Assembly (NCBI GenBank): GCA_964019425.1
Contig: OZ025823.1
Coordinates: forward strand, 310,001-374,000
Direction: 5' to 3'
DNA from: Flectonema sp. DT1601
Lineage: Eukaryota; Euglenozoa; Diplonemea; Diplonemida; Diplonemidae
DNA length: 64,000 bases
The notes below the pieces were generated by a model that was given only the letters and a program-made list of their open reading frames with translations, ran no database searches and was not told the origin of the DNA. Both the position numbers and the translations under genes were made by a program. Of the stretch, positions 20,115 through 29,386 are shown piece by piece; within the stretch, counting starts at the first letter, position 1; each line of letters opens with the position of its first letter.

Positions 20115-20353
20115 GTTCTTGAAGAAACTGACAGTAAGAAAGCTAATTATCTACTGATACAATAAATAAGACGCAGAACTCTATCCCACTACTAACCCAA
20201 ACATGACAACAACAATAATTTCACAAAGTGGAATAATCAACTTGAAATCATGAACAGGTATTAGTATATATTAAAATATATGAAAGGAGAGTTTAAATGA
20301 ATAAATAAAACAGAGAGGCAATAGATGAACAAAATTAAATCCACGAACTTATC

Positions 20354-21730
20354 TCAGGTATACGAGGGAGGAGAGCTGAGGAATCGAGCATCAAGTTTTG
20401 AATACTCATCGATAACGGTCATTACTAAGAATCCAGTTCCAACAGGCGCAACCTCTGAATAGCCAGTTAGCCCGCCTGATGGTAACATAATCCATTCATC
20501 AATAGTGTTTTCTTCAGCTATGTCAAGGGGAGTGTGTGCCTTGTGATTTAGGGAACCAATTTGACTCATCACAACAACAGCTGCTCTTAGTATTGTGGTT
20601 CCTGGTGGTTGCCATTTTACAATCATAAAAGATACTAATATTCCAACAACATCATTAACAAACACAACAGATGGAGGACTAAATCCAAATGATGCGATCG
20701 TGTGAGTTGGAATTGCTAACAAGAAGGTAGTTAAGATATTCATCACCCCATCAACGTATTCTATCGTAAAGATTGGCTGCGTCACCACATATGTTGAAGT
20801 CGCATATACAGCTACTATTGTATTCGGAATATAGTTGCTTACCCTCTCAATTTGGATTGCTCTATTATACCTCTTTGGGACTCCTAACGTGCTATTAAAG
20901 GTAATCTGTTGCACAAGACGTTCAGGAACAAATGTACCTGTCATGGAGAACCACGAAAAAACACCGATCCAAAGCTGAGGAGCAGCACTGCCAGGAGGGA
21001 AGTAAGTAATTCCAATCGCAAAACTGTCAACTGACAACCCATTCGTTCCGTCAGATTGCATGTTCACGAGTGAGATCGACGTCGCTTCTTCGTCAGTCGT
21101 GACGGGAAACTTTTTAATCAAATATTTGGGGCCAGCACTAGTACCATCAGTATTAAACATCCTACAGACCACTCTCAAGTTATTCAGTGATCCCCTCTCC
21201 CTGTTCCAACAGGTCACGTATCCGGTAGTTCCGAGTGACACCGACTCCGATCGCATCATGTTTTGCTTTTTCTTGTTCACAACAAACGAAGACGAACCAG
21301 AAGGCAAACCCGCGGCAGAGACCAACTGCTGGGATGGTGCCTCGACAGTGGTGACAGGAGTGTTTGTTGATAGCGTCGGTCCATTGTAAATAACAGCGTT
21401 CGAAGTAGAACTGATCTGCACAAGTGAAATGTGTTGAATCCCGTCCGTGTCCATGGGGCTACACATCCCAGTGCGATCCCCAACACTCGCCACGAGGTCA
21501 TTCGCAATGTTCGTAACAGCAACACTGCCCGTGTGAGAAGCGATCGCCCCGACAATTCGACGGTCCAAGCAGCTTCCCGGAGACGGCAGTTGCTCTCCCC
21601 AGGCAATAATTGCATCGCCTGTTCCTGAAGGAGCCCACGAGAACTGTCGGGAGGCTTGTAGATCCACCGACCAAACAGGTACTGATAAGGGGGTGGCTAC
21701 GGTTGCTAAAAGTATCAACAGAGTCGTCAT
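20354..21730 (-). CDS. secreted propeller-like protein C (mosaic paralogue)
   Basis: The protein has 458 aa from the ATG at 21730 (MTTLLILLATVATPLS signal peptide). Residues matching A positions about 48-250 are nearly identical to A and B, even at DNA level (about 20996-21608). The N-terminal 45 residues and the C-terminal half are strongly diverged and longer, ending SSPPSYT. The four conserved cysteines are kept. The abrupt change from near identity to weak similarity points to gene conversion of the core. No hairpin like that of A/B follows the stop. Confidence 0.83.
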   Translation of the reverse strand: MTTLLILLATVATPLSVPVWSVDLQASRQFSWAPSGTGDAIIAWGEQLPSPGSCLDRRIVGAIASHTGSVAVTNIANDLVASVGDRTGMCSPMDTDGIQHISLVQISSTSNAVIYNGPTLSTNTPVTTVEAPSQQLVSAAGLPSGSSSFVVNKKKQNMMRSESVSLGTTGYVTCWNRERGSLNNLRVVCRMFNTDGTSAGPKYLIKKFPVTTDEEATSISLVNMQSDGTNGLSVDSFAIGITYFPPGSAAPQLWIGVFSWFSMTGTFVPERLVQQITFNSTLGVPKRYNRAIQIERVSNYIPNTIVAVYATSTYVVTQPIFTIEYVDGVMNILTTFLLAIPTHTIASFGFSPPSVVFVNDVVGILVSFMIVKWQPPGTTILRAAVVVMSQIGSLNHKAHTPLDIAEENTIDEWIMLPSGGLTGYSEVAPVGTGFLVMTVIDEYSKLDARFLSSPPSYT

Positions 21731-22242
21731 TTTATAACAAATCAAACTGAGAGAAGATAATAACTTAGAACGTTGAAATGTAACCCCACTTGATTATTAG
21801 ACTCGGCGACTACAATAATAATTATTAATGCTGTTTTGTATAAAGAATAGTAATAATCAAATCACACCTCTAATCGATTAGAGTATAAATTGGAGATCTC
21901 CTCCGTTAACCGACAGCACAACTGCCGACACGGAATATATTTAAAATATACGTTAAGAGATCGAGTTGTAAAAAAAAAAAAAAAAACGAAAAAAATAGAA
22001 CGGAAAAAGGAATGCAACTAGACCACGACAACCAAAATAAATTGTCGATAAGCTTGCTAAATGCGCTTAGATCACAGCATTTAAAGGAAAAAGAAAGTAG
22101 ATTCTCAGATAAAGGATTATAGGTAACATACACGGCGCTGTCGCTACACTCACATTCTGCAGATTGATATATTAATTATATATTTAAGTAATGACAGAGA
22201 GAGGAGGAGTGTATTGTTGTTTTTTAAAGTATTAATGTGTTT
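21731..22242. other. intergenic region between C and D with palindromes
   Basis: This is non-coding and AT-rich. It contains a perfect 16-bp palindrome CTCTAATCGATTAGAG at 21868-21883, GGAGATCTCC at 21892-21901, and an A run near 21969. I see no gene; the frame over 21906-22133 is low-complexity. Confidence 0.55.
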
Positions 22243-23619
22243 TTAAGGCAAAATTACAGAACGAATCTCAAGTGCTGTTCCGGTGGTATCAGAAATGGCT
22301 GACATTAGTATGTAGCCATTCCCGACTGGGGCAGTCTCAGCCAAACATGATGGCCAACCTGTTCCCCAATAACCAATTGACTTCTCTTCAGCTACGAAGA
22401 CTTCACCTACAACTGTTGTAAACTGACTCAGCTTAAGAAATTTCACAAGTAATTTGTGCTTTCCGGAGAGGACTAAATAGCTCTGCATCCACGTGATGAC
22501 TATGTAAGTGGTACTCTGAATTATTACTCGGATTACTGTTGGAGAACTCCTAACAGAATTAAATGAACTAAAGACTTCTGGTGTTCCAAGCACAAAAGGG
22601 AATAATACCGTCGACATGCTGCCAGTCATTTCAATTGGCTGCGATACGACATGAGAACCAGTCCCGTAGACAGCTACGAGTGAAGTTGGGTTCGATCCGT
22701 ATGACTTCTCGATTTGAATTGCTTCTTTATCAAACCTCTTTGGAAGCCCGTAAAAAGTATCAAAAGTAATCGTTTGAACTACTCGTTCAATAACAAACTT
22801 GTTTGTGATAACGTTCCACGACAAAACACCGATCCAAAGCTGAGGAGCAGCACTGCTGGGAGGGAAGTAAGTAATTCCAATCGCAAAACTGTCAACTGAC
22901 AACCCATTCGTTCCGTCAGATTGCATGTTCACGAGTGAGATCGACGTCGCTTCTTCGTCAGACGTTACGAGGAACTTCTTAATCAAATATTTGGGGCCAG
23001 CACTAGTACCATCAGTATTAAACTTCCTGCAGACTACTCGCAACTTACTCTGTGATCCCCTCTCCCTGTTCCAACAGGTCACGTATCCGGTAGTTCCGAG
23101 TGACACCGACACCGCTCGCATCATGTTTTTGTTTTTCTTGTTCACAGCCAACGTTGACGAACCAGAAGGCAAACCCGCGGCAGAGACCAATTGCTGGTAT
23201 GGTGACTCAATGGTGGTAATAGGAGCAACTGTTGTTTGTGCCGGTCCATTGTAAATAACAGCGTTCGAAGTAGAACTGATCTGCACAAGTGAAACGTGTT
23301 GAATCCCGTCCGTGTCCATGGGGCTACACATCCCAGTGCGATCCCCAACACTCGCCACGAGGTCATTAGGAATACTTGTAATACTGAGAAGACTTCCTGT
23401 TTGGGAAGCGGTTGCTCCGACAATTCGACGGTCCAGGCAACTTCCCGGTGATGGCAATGTATCTTCCCAAGCAATCATTACATTATCTGTACCTGAAGGA
23501 GCCCACGAGAAATGCAAGGCAGCGTTCAAATTAGTTGACCAAAACGGAGGTGCGATAGTGCCACCTTGTCCTTCACTCCCTACTACAGCAGCAAGGAGAA
23601 ATGTTAGTGACGTCTTCAT
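22243..23619 (-). CDS. secreted propeller-like protein D (mosaic paralogue)
   Basis: The protein has 458 aa from the ATG at 23619 (MKTSLTFLLAAVVGSEG signal peptide). The long open frame upstream to 23838 lacks an ATG and is UTR. The core (about 22860-23345) is close to A/B/C DNA, including all four cysteines, and nearest to B within it (SQSKLRVVCRKFNTDG). The rest is diverged. It keeps blade-like strands (SLVAVYGT, YIVITWMQ, GYILMSAI). It lies about 100 bp downstream of the ARF-like gene stop. Confidence 0.83.
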   Translation of the reverse strand: MKTSLTFLLAAVVGSEGQGGTIAPPFWSTNLNAALHFSWAPSGTDNVMIAWEDTLPSPGSCLDRRIVGATASQTGSLLSITSIPNDLVASVGDRTGMCSPMDTDGIQHVSLVQISSTSNAVIYNGPAQTTVAPITTIESPYQQLVSAAGLPSGSSTLAVNKKNKNMMRAVSVSLGTTGYVTCWNRERGSQSKLRVVCRKFNTDGTSAGPKYLIKKFLVTSDEEATSISLVNMQSDGTNGLSVDSFAIGITYFPPSSAAPQLWIGVLSWNVITNKFVIERVVQTITFDTFYGLPKRFDKEAIQIEKSYGSNPTSLVAVYGTGSHVVSQPIEMTGSMSTVLFPFVLGTPEVFSSFNSVRSSPTVIRVIIQSTTYIVITWMQSYLVLSGKHKLLVKFLKLSQFTTVVGEVFVAEEKSIGYWGTGWPSCLAETAPVGNGYILMSAISDTTGTALEIRSVILP

Positions 23620-23722
23620 TTTTTTTTGGTGGTTTGTGAAAAAACTGAAGGAGAGTAACAATACCGTAAAAAGACTTAGCAAAAACAACAATAATAAGAA
23701 ACTACTTTCCAATGGGGACGAC

Positions 23723-24268
23723 TCAATTTTTTGGTGATCTTCGCGCAGCTGAAATCCAATCCAGGGACTTGGTGAGCCCAAGACCGGTAGTCGCTGACGT
23801 TGCCTCAATGTGCCAACGTCTATTTTTAATATCAGCAAGATGTAGTTTACTACTAATATCGGATATTGATAGTGCTGTTGGTAAGTCTTGTTTGTTTGCT
23901 AATACGATTAGGAAAACATTATCAGTAACGTCGTGAAGGACGTTAAATAATTCCTCCTTTGCAATTCCAAGGCGATCTTCATCACAAGAATCAACGACAA
24001 AAATGATACCACTGGCAGTACCGTAGTAATGTTTCCATAATTTACGAATTCTTTCTCCTCCTCCAACGTCTAAGACGGTCATTCTAAAAGTTTTATGTTC
24101 GATTGTTTCAACGTTAAATCCAATTGTTGGAATCGACTGTGTAACCTTCCCTAACTTTAATTTGTACAGAAGTGTAGTTTTTCCCGAGTCATCAAGTCCC
24201 AGCATTACAATATTACTCGGGTAGGCACACATATTCCTCATTAGTAGTCGTGTAAATATATTTCCCAT
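23723..24268 (-). CDS. ARF-family small GTPase lacking the catalytic Gln
   Basis: The protein has 181 aa, the same length as ARF1. MGNIF at the start gives Gly2 for N-myristoylation. GLDDSGKT (24-31) is the P-loop, PTIGFNVE carries switch-I Thr48, DVGG (67-70) is switch II, NKQD (125-128) reads guanine, and SATTG is the G5 loop. In ARFs the switch reads WDVGGQ; here it is LDVGGG, so the Gln at position 71 that positions the attacking water is Gly, and the preceding Trp is Leu. I read GTT GGA GGA GGA GAA clearly in the DNA. The protein should bind GTP and act in membrane traffic, but GAP-stimulated hydrolysis by the usual mechanism is doubtful. It may be an ARF-like paralogue and not ARF1. Confidence 0.92.
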   Translation of the reverse strand: MGNIFTRLLMRNMCAYPSNIVMLGLDDSGKTTLLYKLKLGKVTQSIPTIGFNVETIEHKTFRMTVLDVGGGERIRKLWKHYYGTASGIIFVVDSCDEDRLGIAKEELFNVLHDVTDNVFLIVLANKQDLPTALSISDISSKLHLADIKNRRWHIEATSATTGLGLTKSLDWISAARRSPKN

Positions 24269-24484
24269 TATTTTTTTTTTTTTTTTTGTTGCAAAAAAAC
24301 CAAGTTAGCTTCGTGTCATTTTCCCTTACTGTGGTTCCCTGTAAACAATGCGTGTTAAAAATATTTATAATCTAATAAAAATGTGCGTTGGTTCCACAGC
24401 AATTGTAAAAAAGCCATCAAATGTGGTGTAAATGAGAACCCGACAGTACAGTTGGTGAACATCTGTCACAAGTAGATGTAAAGT

Positions 24485-27217
24485 TTATAGTCTAGCCTTC
24501 AATTGTGAATTCACTTTTAACAATCTTCTGTCTAATTTACGAAGCCCTTTCTCAAGTGCTCCGACTACGTTCATGGCTGAGTCTGCGAGAAGAGTTCCTT
24601 TAAATGAGACTCCATCTCTTCTGTTTAGGATGTTAGTCGCAAATTTTCTTTTCGATGCCGAAACAATAGTATCACAGAATTCAGAACACTTTCGCGGATC
24701 AGCATTCGCTTGAACTATTGATTTGTCGATGCGATCGATGTCTTGTTCTAATTGGTTTCGTCTTTTTATTAAAGCATTCTGCAATTGAAGTATTTGTTCT
24801 TTATCAATCTTATCATTTATTGAATGCTTTCCTTTTATGTTTTTAGCGGTGCTGGTTGGATCTGCTTCTTCTCCAAATGTTAAGGTGCGGGTGATCCATT
24901 TTCTAGCAACACGCATTTCTTTTGGGGCTCCCAATGTCCCTTCGACCATAGGACTGACGCTGTACAGGTAATTGGGTACTTTCACGACTTTGTTATCTGA
25001 TCGAAGAAGTCGTGATTTTAGTGGAGTGGAATTCCGTACAGCTGGTTCAGTAGAAGTTGAGATAATTCTCTGCTGTTGATTGCATTTCTTAGGATTCGAT
25101 TCCTGTTTCTTGCTTAGAATTAGTTCTATTATCTTTTCCTTCTCTGCTACTCCAATGTCTGACATTGCTTCATCCAATATTTTCTTACAAACACTACCAT
25201 AGGCAGCAACAAACACACTACAAGCTGCCAGTGCTAGTGGCGCACATTGTCGAAGCCTCACCATTTTGCTGCCGTGAAGTTTTCCAATACATCTGACAGC
25301 TGTTTGTACTTTTGTTTTGACGCTGGTATTTCCAGAGTGGGTGATGTTTTTCGGTTGGTCTGTCTTGGCTCGGCTATCAGGAGACTTACTGTCGGTATAT
25401 TCAAAAGAATAACCTTTAAGTGCTTCTCTGTATGAAGCAATACACATTTCCATTGCGAAGGGATCAAACAAAGGTGCCTGAGCTTTCATGTATGAATGAC
25501 CTAATCCAACGTCTTCCATCCTTGCCTCTGCCATACGAGTGTCATGGGCTGGTTCAGTAAAGTTTCCTGAGGGAAGTTGCCGTCCTCCCTTTGCTGATAC
25601 TTGTGTGATGTTTGCTCCAGATAACCAACTCACTAAATTACTTGTTTTGTGTTGTTTTTCTCGCCTCTCTTGTTGCCATTTATTACCACCAGATGCCGTG
25701 TGGGTTTTTTTTTTCACAACAGTCTCTAAGTTAGTTGCTGTTCGATGGGCCATTGCGTACTCATATTCGAGGATTTCTGAATTAAAAACGTTGAAATCTG
25801 CCTCAAACTGTCCTGGGTTAATATCAACGGGAAATTTTCCAAACCGAAATCGTTCTTTGTGAAGATTGAAAGTACAGCTTCGCTGCATTACTTGCATTGC
25901 AGTTTCAATGCAACGAGTTCCATCAAGCATCGATCCCCTGGGTAGATAGACACCAAATTCATAAGCTTGCCATGGACAGGGTGTTCCAAGTTGAACTTCT
26001 CGCTGTGGTCTTGTGCGACCTTCAATATCGGCAATTTCCATCTTTAATTGTTCTTGTTGCCCTTCTTCTCTTTCTCCGTTCACATTATTCTGACCTGCCT
26101 GAGCTGATGGAAATCTCAAATCAGCACTCTTGCTAAATATCATTTGTGATATTGCCCGACAAGTTTGCTCAGTGTGAACTACACCAGTCATTAGGTAGTA
26201 CACTAAAACTGATACTCTGTCTGCCCATAGCTGACTTAGGATTGATCCAGAACCTTTAAAACACTGAAGGTGCACTAGACAAACAACATGAGAAACGGCA
26301 ACGTGAAGAATCTCATAGAATGGTCTGTGAGAACTTTTACTTTTCCTCATCATCGACCAAATTAGTTGTAATTGATTTCGTGTTTCTGTTGTTAGGGCAG
26401 TTGAGAACAGCGGAAGATCTGCTTTTTGAAAAAATGCTGCGAAGCAAAACCAAAACACAACTTGACAATATCTTTCCATAACTGGAGTGAGAAAACGTTC
26501 TTTAAATCCTAAACGAGTTTTGTCTAAGTGAAGTGCTATTCGTTCCATTGTTGTTTTTATTGGAACAGTTATGGGAGGACTATCTAAATCTCGTATTCGT
26601 ACATCAAAGACAGTGACATCAGTCACGGCTGTGAGATCATTTCTGTCAAGTAAACTAATATCAATTCCCATTGCAGCTAATGATTGAATACTATTCTTTG
26701 ATAGGTCTGATAAGGAAGCTCCAGTACTTCTCATGAATCGAACCATTGAATCTCTTGTAACACTTTTATATTGTAAGTCAATTGGTTTTAATACTTGATC
26801 AATACAGAGTTCAGCCTTTAGTCGTTGTAGACGTTCTTCTTCATCAGGTCCTTCGATAGCTGTGATGGGTTTTGAACTTTGAGATGTAGTATGATCACGT
26901 TTAGGTCTTCCTTTTCCTAAAGCAGATAGCCTAGAGCTGGTTAAGCCGTCATCCGATTGAGTTAGTGTCTGTCCATCATCTTGAGAGTGGTGTTTATTAT
27001 GATTAATAGTTTTTCCATCATCACCACTGAATTGTATTAACGATGACCTGCAACTCTTTCCCAATGGGAATACTATTTCTGCTCTTTGCCTTCTCTTGCT
27101 TAGATTATTATTCTTTCGTCGTTCCTGATCTGCCCATTCAGCGTTTGTGTATTCCTCTATTGAGCTGACATACCATCCGCCTCCACACCTACGGGATGAA
27201 CGCAACCTGGAAGACAT
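24485..27217 (-). CDS. unknown 910-aa protein with helical core
   Basis: The start is the ATG at 27217 (MSSRLRSSRR). The first 150 residues are basic and low-complexity. Residues about 210-370 form a likely folded helical domain rich in hydrophobic residues (VVFWFCFAAFFQKADLPLF, HVAVSHVVCLVHLQCF, VSVLVYYLMTGVVH). These are too interrupted to be certain TM segments. A Gln/Glu-rich linker, a mixed region and a C-terminal coiled coil (about 800-910) follow. A weak resemblance to the PPP1R36-type helical domain occurred to me, but no motif decides it. No signal peptide. Confidence 0.7.
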   Translation of the reverse strand: MSSRLRSSRRCGGGWYVSSIEEYTNAEWADQERRKNNNLSKRRQRAEIVFPLGKSCRSSLIQFSGDDGKTINHNKHHSQDDGQTLTQSDDGLTSSRLSALGKGRPKRDHTTSQSSKPITAIEGPDEEERLQRLKAELCIDQVLKPIDLQYKSVTRDSMVRFMRSTGASLSDLSKNSIQSLAAMGIDISLLDRNDLTAVTDVTVFDVRIRDLDSPPITVPIKTTMERIALHLDKTRLGFKERFLTPVMERYCQVVFWFCFAAFFQKADLPLFSTALTTETRNQLQLIWSMMRKSKSSHRPFYEILHVAVSHVVCLVHLQCFKGSGSILSQLWADRVSVLVYYLMTGVVHTEQTCRAISQMIFSKSADLRFPSAQAGQNNVNGEREEGQQEQLKMEIADIEGRTRPQREVQLGTPCPWQAYEFGVYLPRGSMLDGTRCIETAMQVMQRSCTFNLHKERFRFGKFPVDINPGQFEADFNVFNSEILEYEYAMAHRTATNLETVVKKKTHTASGGNKWQQERREKQHKTSNLVSWLSGANITQVSAKGGRQLPSGNFTEPAHDTRMAEARMEDVGLGHSYMKAQAPLFDPFAMEMCIASYREALKGYSFEYTDSKSPDSRAKTDQPKNITHSGNTSVKTKVQTAVRCIGKLHGSKMVRLRQCAPLALAACSVFVAAYGSVCKKILDEAMSDIGVAEKEKIIELILSKKQESNPKKCNQQQRIISTSTEPAVRNSTPLKSRLLRSDNKVVKVPNYLYSVSPMVEGTLGAPKEMRVARKWITRTLTFGEEADPTSTAKNIKGKHSINDKIDKEQILQLQNALIKRRNQLEQDIDRIDKSIVQANADPRKCSEFCDTIVSASKRKFATNILNRRDGVSFKGTLLADSAMNVVGALEKGLRKLDRRLLKVNSQLKARL

Positions 27218-27541
27218 TTTATCCTTTTACTCATTTAGAGTTACTGTGTGGGAAGTGAAAAGAGGTTTATTTCCTATTACTGTGTATTCACAGCTATGCT
27301 TCCATTTATCGCTAGTTTTGATAAGTAAATTATTAAAAGTACCCAGAAAAAGTACATTATAAAAATAAAATGTAAGTTGTGTTTAGGCTTCGCAATCTAG
27401 CGGAAAGGTGCTACCCAACCCTGGAGTGTAGGATTTGCGAAGAAACATCTACGAAATGACTTCAAATAAGTGAAATAATGTACAAACGGTTCTTAAGCAC
27501 ATTTTTGAGTATAATTTAATTCTTGTACCTGAATATGATAA
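27218..27541. other. intergenic region with a bulged hairpin
   Basis: No reading frame of note. The main item is the hairpin at 27388-27442, annotated separately; the rest is plain AT-rich sequence. Confidence 0.6.
27388..27442. other. 55-nt imperfect hairpin, candidate RNA element
   Basis: CTTCGCAATCTA at 27388-27399 pairs with TAGGATTTGCGAAG at 27429-27442, giving 12 pairs with two single-base bulges. The loop contains GGTGCTACC, which can form a small inner hairpin. It is GC-richer than its surroundings. No known RNA family is recognised, and tRNA motifs are absent. Confidence 0.35.
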
Positions 27542-28759
27542 CTACGACGTGTCGTTACATCCTCCCCAGAACTTACAAGCTATTCCGCTTGTAGGTGGTG
27601 GAGTGTAATCTGGAGCAGGAACATACGACTTTTTCACAAAGTCGATAAGCGATTCACTCTTTTTAAAAGAAGTGACATTTGCTCCAGAGAACCTGCCATA
27701 CCAATTATCCATTGAGTTCACATTAAGTTCTCTTCCTCTCTTAATGAGAATAGCAACCTTGGCATCAACACCAGCAAGATGTGAAGCATATATACTATTC
27801 CCACCTTGAACTGCTATGTAGTTAATAGCATTGGAATACACCCACATTTGGAACAAATTGAATGGTAATTCAGTAGCAAATTGACTTTCTGCTTTATCAC
27901 GAAGGTCCTCAAGCAGTATTCCTCCGTGTTGTTTTACAGCTTTTTTTTCATCAAGGTCGAAGATTTTTGATCCGTCGATAACAATTTTTCCCGTTGGTCT
28001 GTTATAAATAACAGTGTAGTGAGGTGTTAGTATTTCTAATAGAGTTACCAGAACTCCAGTTGGAAAGAAATTCTTTGGACTTGAATTCCACTCTTGTTGA
28101 TACTTGTTAGAAATTATTAAAATTGGTTTTTGAAAATGAAATAATTCATTGTGAAAAACTGATTTATAATTTGGAGATAAGAATTTTTTCGGAAGTTCTT
28201 TAACGTGAATAGTATTCAACGGGCAACAACTGTAGTTGTCAGGAATGCTCTGTCTCGGAGCATCAATTACCTTATGAGAATCTGAAAAGTAATAAAGTGG
28301 ATCTGAACCAGCCGACGATATAGTATCCACGATAAAACAATGCCTATGAAGCCAATGAGCATATGACACCATTATAATTAATTCTATACCAAACTCATCA
28401 TGAAATAGTAATCTGTTTCCTTTGTATTGTTTTCTGCCATTGGGACATTTCGGAATTGATAATGTTGATTGGTTGTAGGTGTAAAATTCTTCTTCAATCC
28501 ACTTTCCGGGTACTTGTCTCGCATATCTCTTTCTGTTATCATTATAAGGATGTGAATTCGATATAATCTTATAAATGCTGTGGACTCTTTTATTTATATC
28601 ATAAATAGCAAAATCATTTTCCGTCGTCTCCGTAGACAGTTCAACAGAAGCAGAAGTCCCCTTTTTCACAGAGGACTTCTTCTCTGAGTTCAACGGATCA
28701 CATGCCCACAACAATAAAGAACATAAAACCCCGACTACCAGAAACTGAAATAGTTTCAT
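27542..28759 (-). CDS. secretory-pathway glycosyltransferase-like protein
   Basis: The protein has 405 aa from the ATG at 28759. The N-terminus (MKLFQFLVVGVLCSLLLWAC) is a signal peptide or signal anchor. The central part, about residues 110-260, alternates predicted strands and helices. Near the C-terminus, INYIAVQGGNSIYASHLAG followed by ILIKRGREL resembles the 'QGG.s....f.g....hk.G.E' pattern of some GT-B glycosyltransferases, where it lies in the nucleotide-sugar-binding half. I therefore suggest a luminal glycosyltransferase; donor and acceptor are unknown. Cys-rich spots (CCPLN, CKFWGGC) fit a luminal location. TTTATTCAG upstream of the ATG could be a splice acceptor. Confidence 0.6.
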   Translation of the reverse strand: MKLFQFLVVGVLCSLLLWACDPLNSEKKSSVKKGTSASVELSTETTENDFAIYDINKRVHSIYKIISNSHPYNDNRKRYARQVPGKWIEEEFYTYNQSTLSIPKCPNGRKQYKGNRLLFHDEFGIELIIMVSYAHWLHRHCFIVDTISSAGSDPLYYFSDSHKVIDAPRQSIPDNYSCCPLNTIHVKELPKKFLSPNYKSVFHNELFHFQKPILIISNKYQQEWNSSPKNFFPTGVLVTLLEILTPHYTVIYNRPTGKIVIDGSKIFDLDEKKAVKQHGGILLEDLRDKAESQFATELPFNLFQMWVYSNAINYIAVQGGNSIYASHLAGVDAKVAILIKRGRELNVNSMDNWYGRFSGANVTSFKKSESLIDFVKKSYVPAPDYTPPPTSGIACKFWGGCNDTS

Positions 28760-29386
28760 ATAAGATCTATACTGAATAAAGTAGGATGATTAATTATTTT
28801 TAATCTCGAAAAAAGCACAAATACCTATAAATTTATCACATTGTACTAAAGTATCGTATCTGAATTACAAGACACAAACAGTTTTGTACCATCTTAACAA
28901 AACGATAAGCTAACAATCTGTTAAGGATACAGTGAACTATAGTGATGCTTTAGGTTTCGAGAGTAATCCATATATCCCTCTTTACCTCTATTCTCTCATC
29001 ATCAGTTATGGTGTAGAAGTAAGTCTGTGGAGGGGATTGGAATGTTTGAATATATTTATGAAGAAATAAACCTCTGTATTGCAGTCAAAAGAGGAGGAGA
29101 GGGCGGGAAAATTCAATCGAATGCAAAAGTTCGTAGGACAACAAACAAATAATAATAGTTGGTTTCGGGCTAAAATTAAAAAAACCTTTCTTCTCCTTCT
29201 CTTTATCCGTGTTGTCATGTAGTGTAGTACGGCTGTTCGAAGGGAGGGATTAATTGTATTTTAAATTTATGAAGTAATCTGAATAACCAATGACGGTTAG
29301 AGTACAAAACATTACAAAGGCCAAGTCAGTTTCTAAAACTGAACTAACACAGCAAAAAAAAACAGACGTCAATCATAATTTATTAA
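28760..29386. other. intergenic region with dispersed repeat copy 2
   Basis: No gene seen. 29040-29081 is the second copy of the TTTATGAAGAAATAAA repeat. Confidence 0.6.
29040..29081. repeat. dispersed ~43-bp repeat, copy 2
   Basis: It shares the GAATG, TTGAATA, TTTATGAAGAAATAAA and TCTGTATTG blocks with 1719-1762, in the same order and orientation, after GGGG. The hairpin is shorter here because the right arm reads ATAAACC. Confidence 0.5.
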
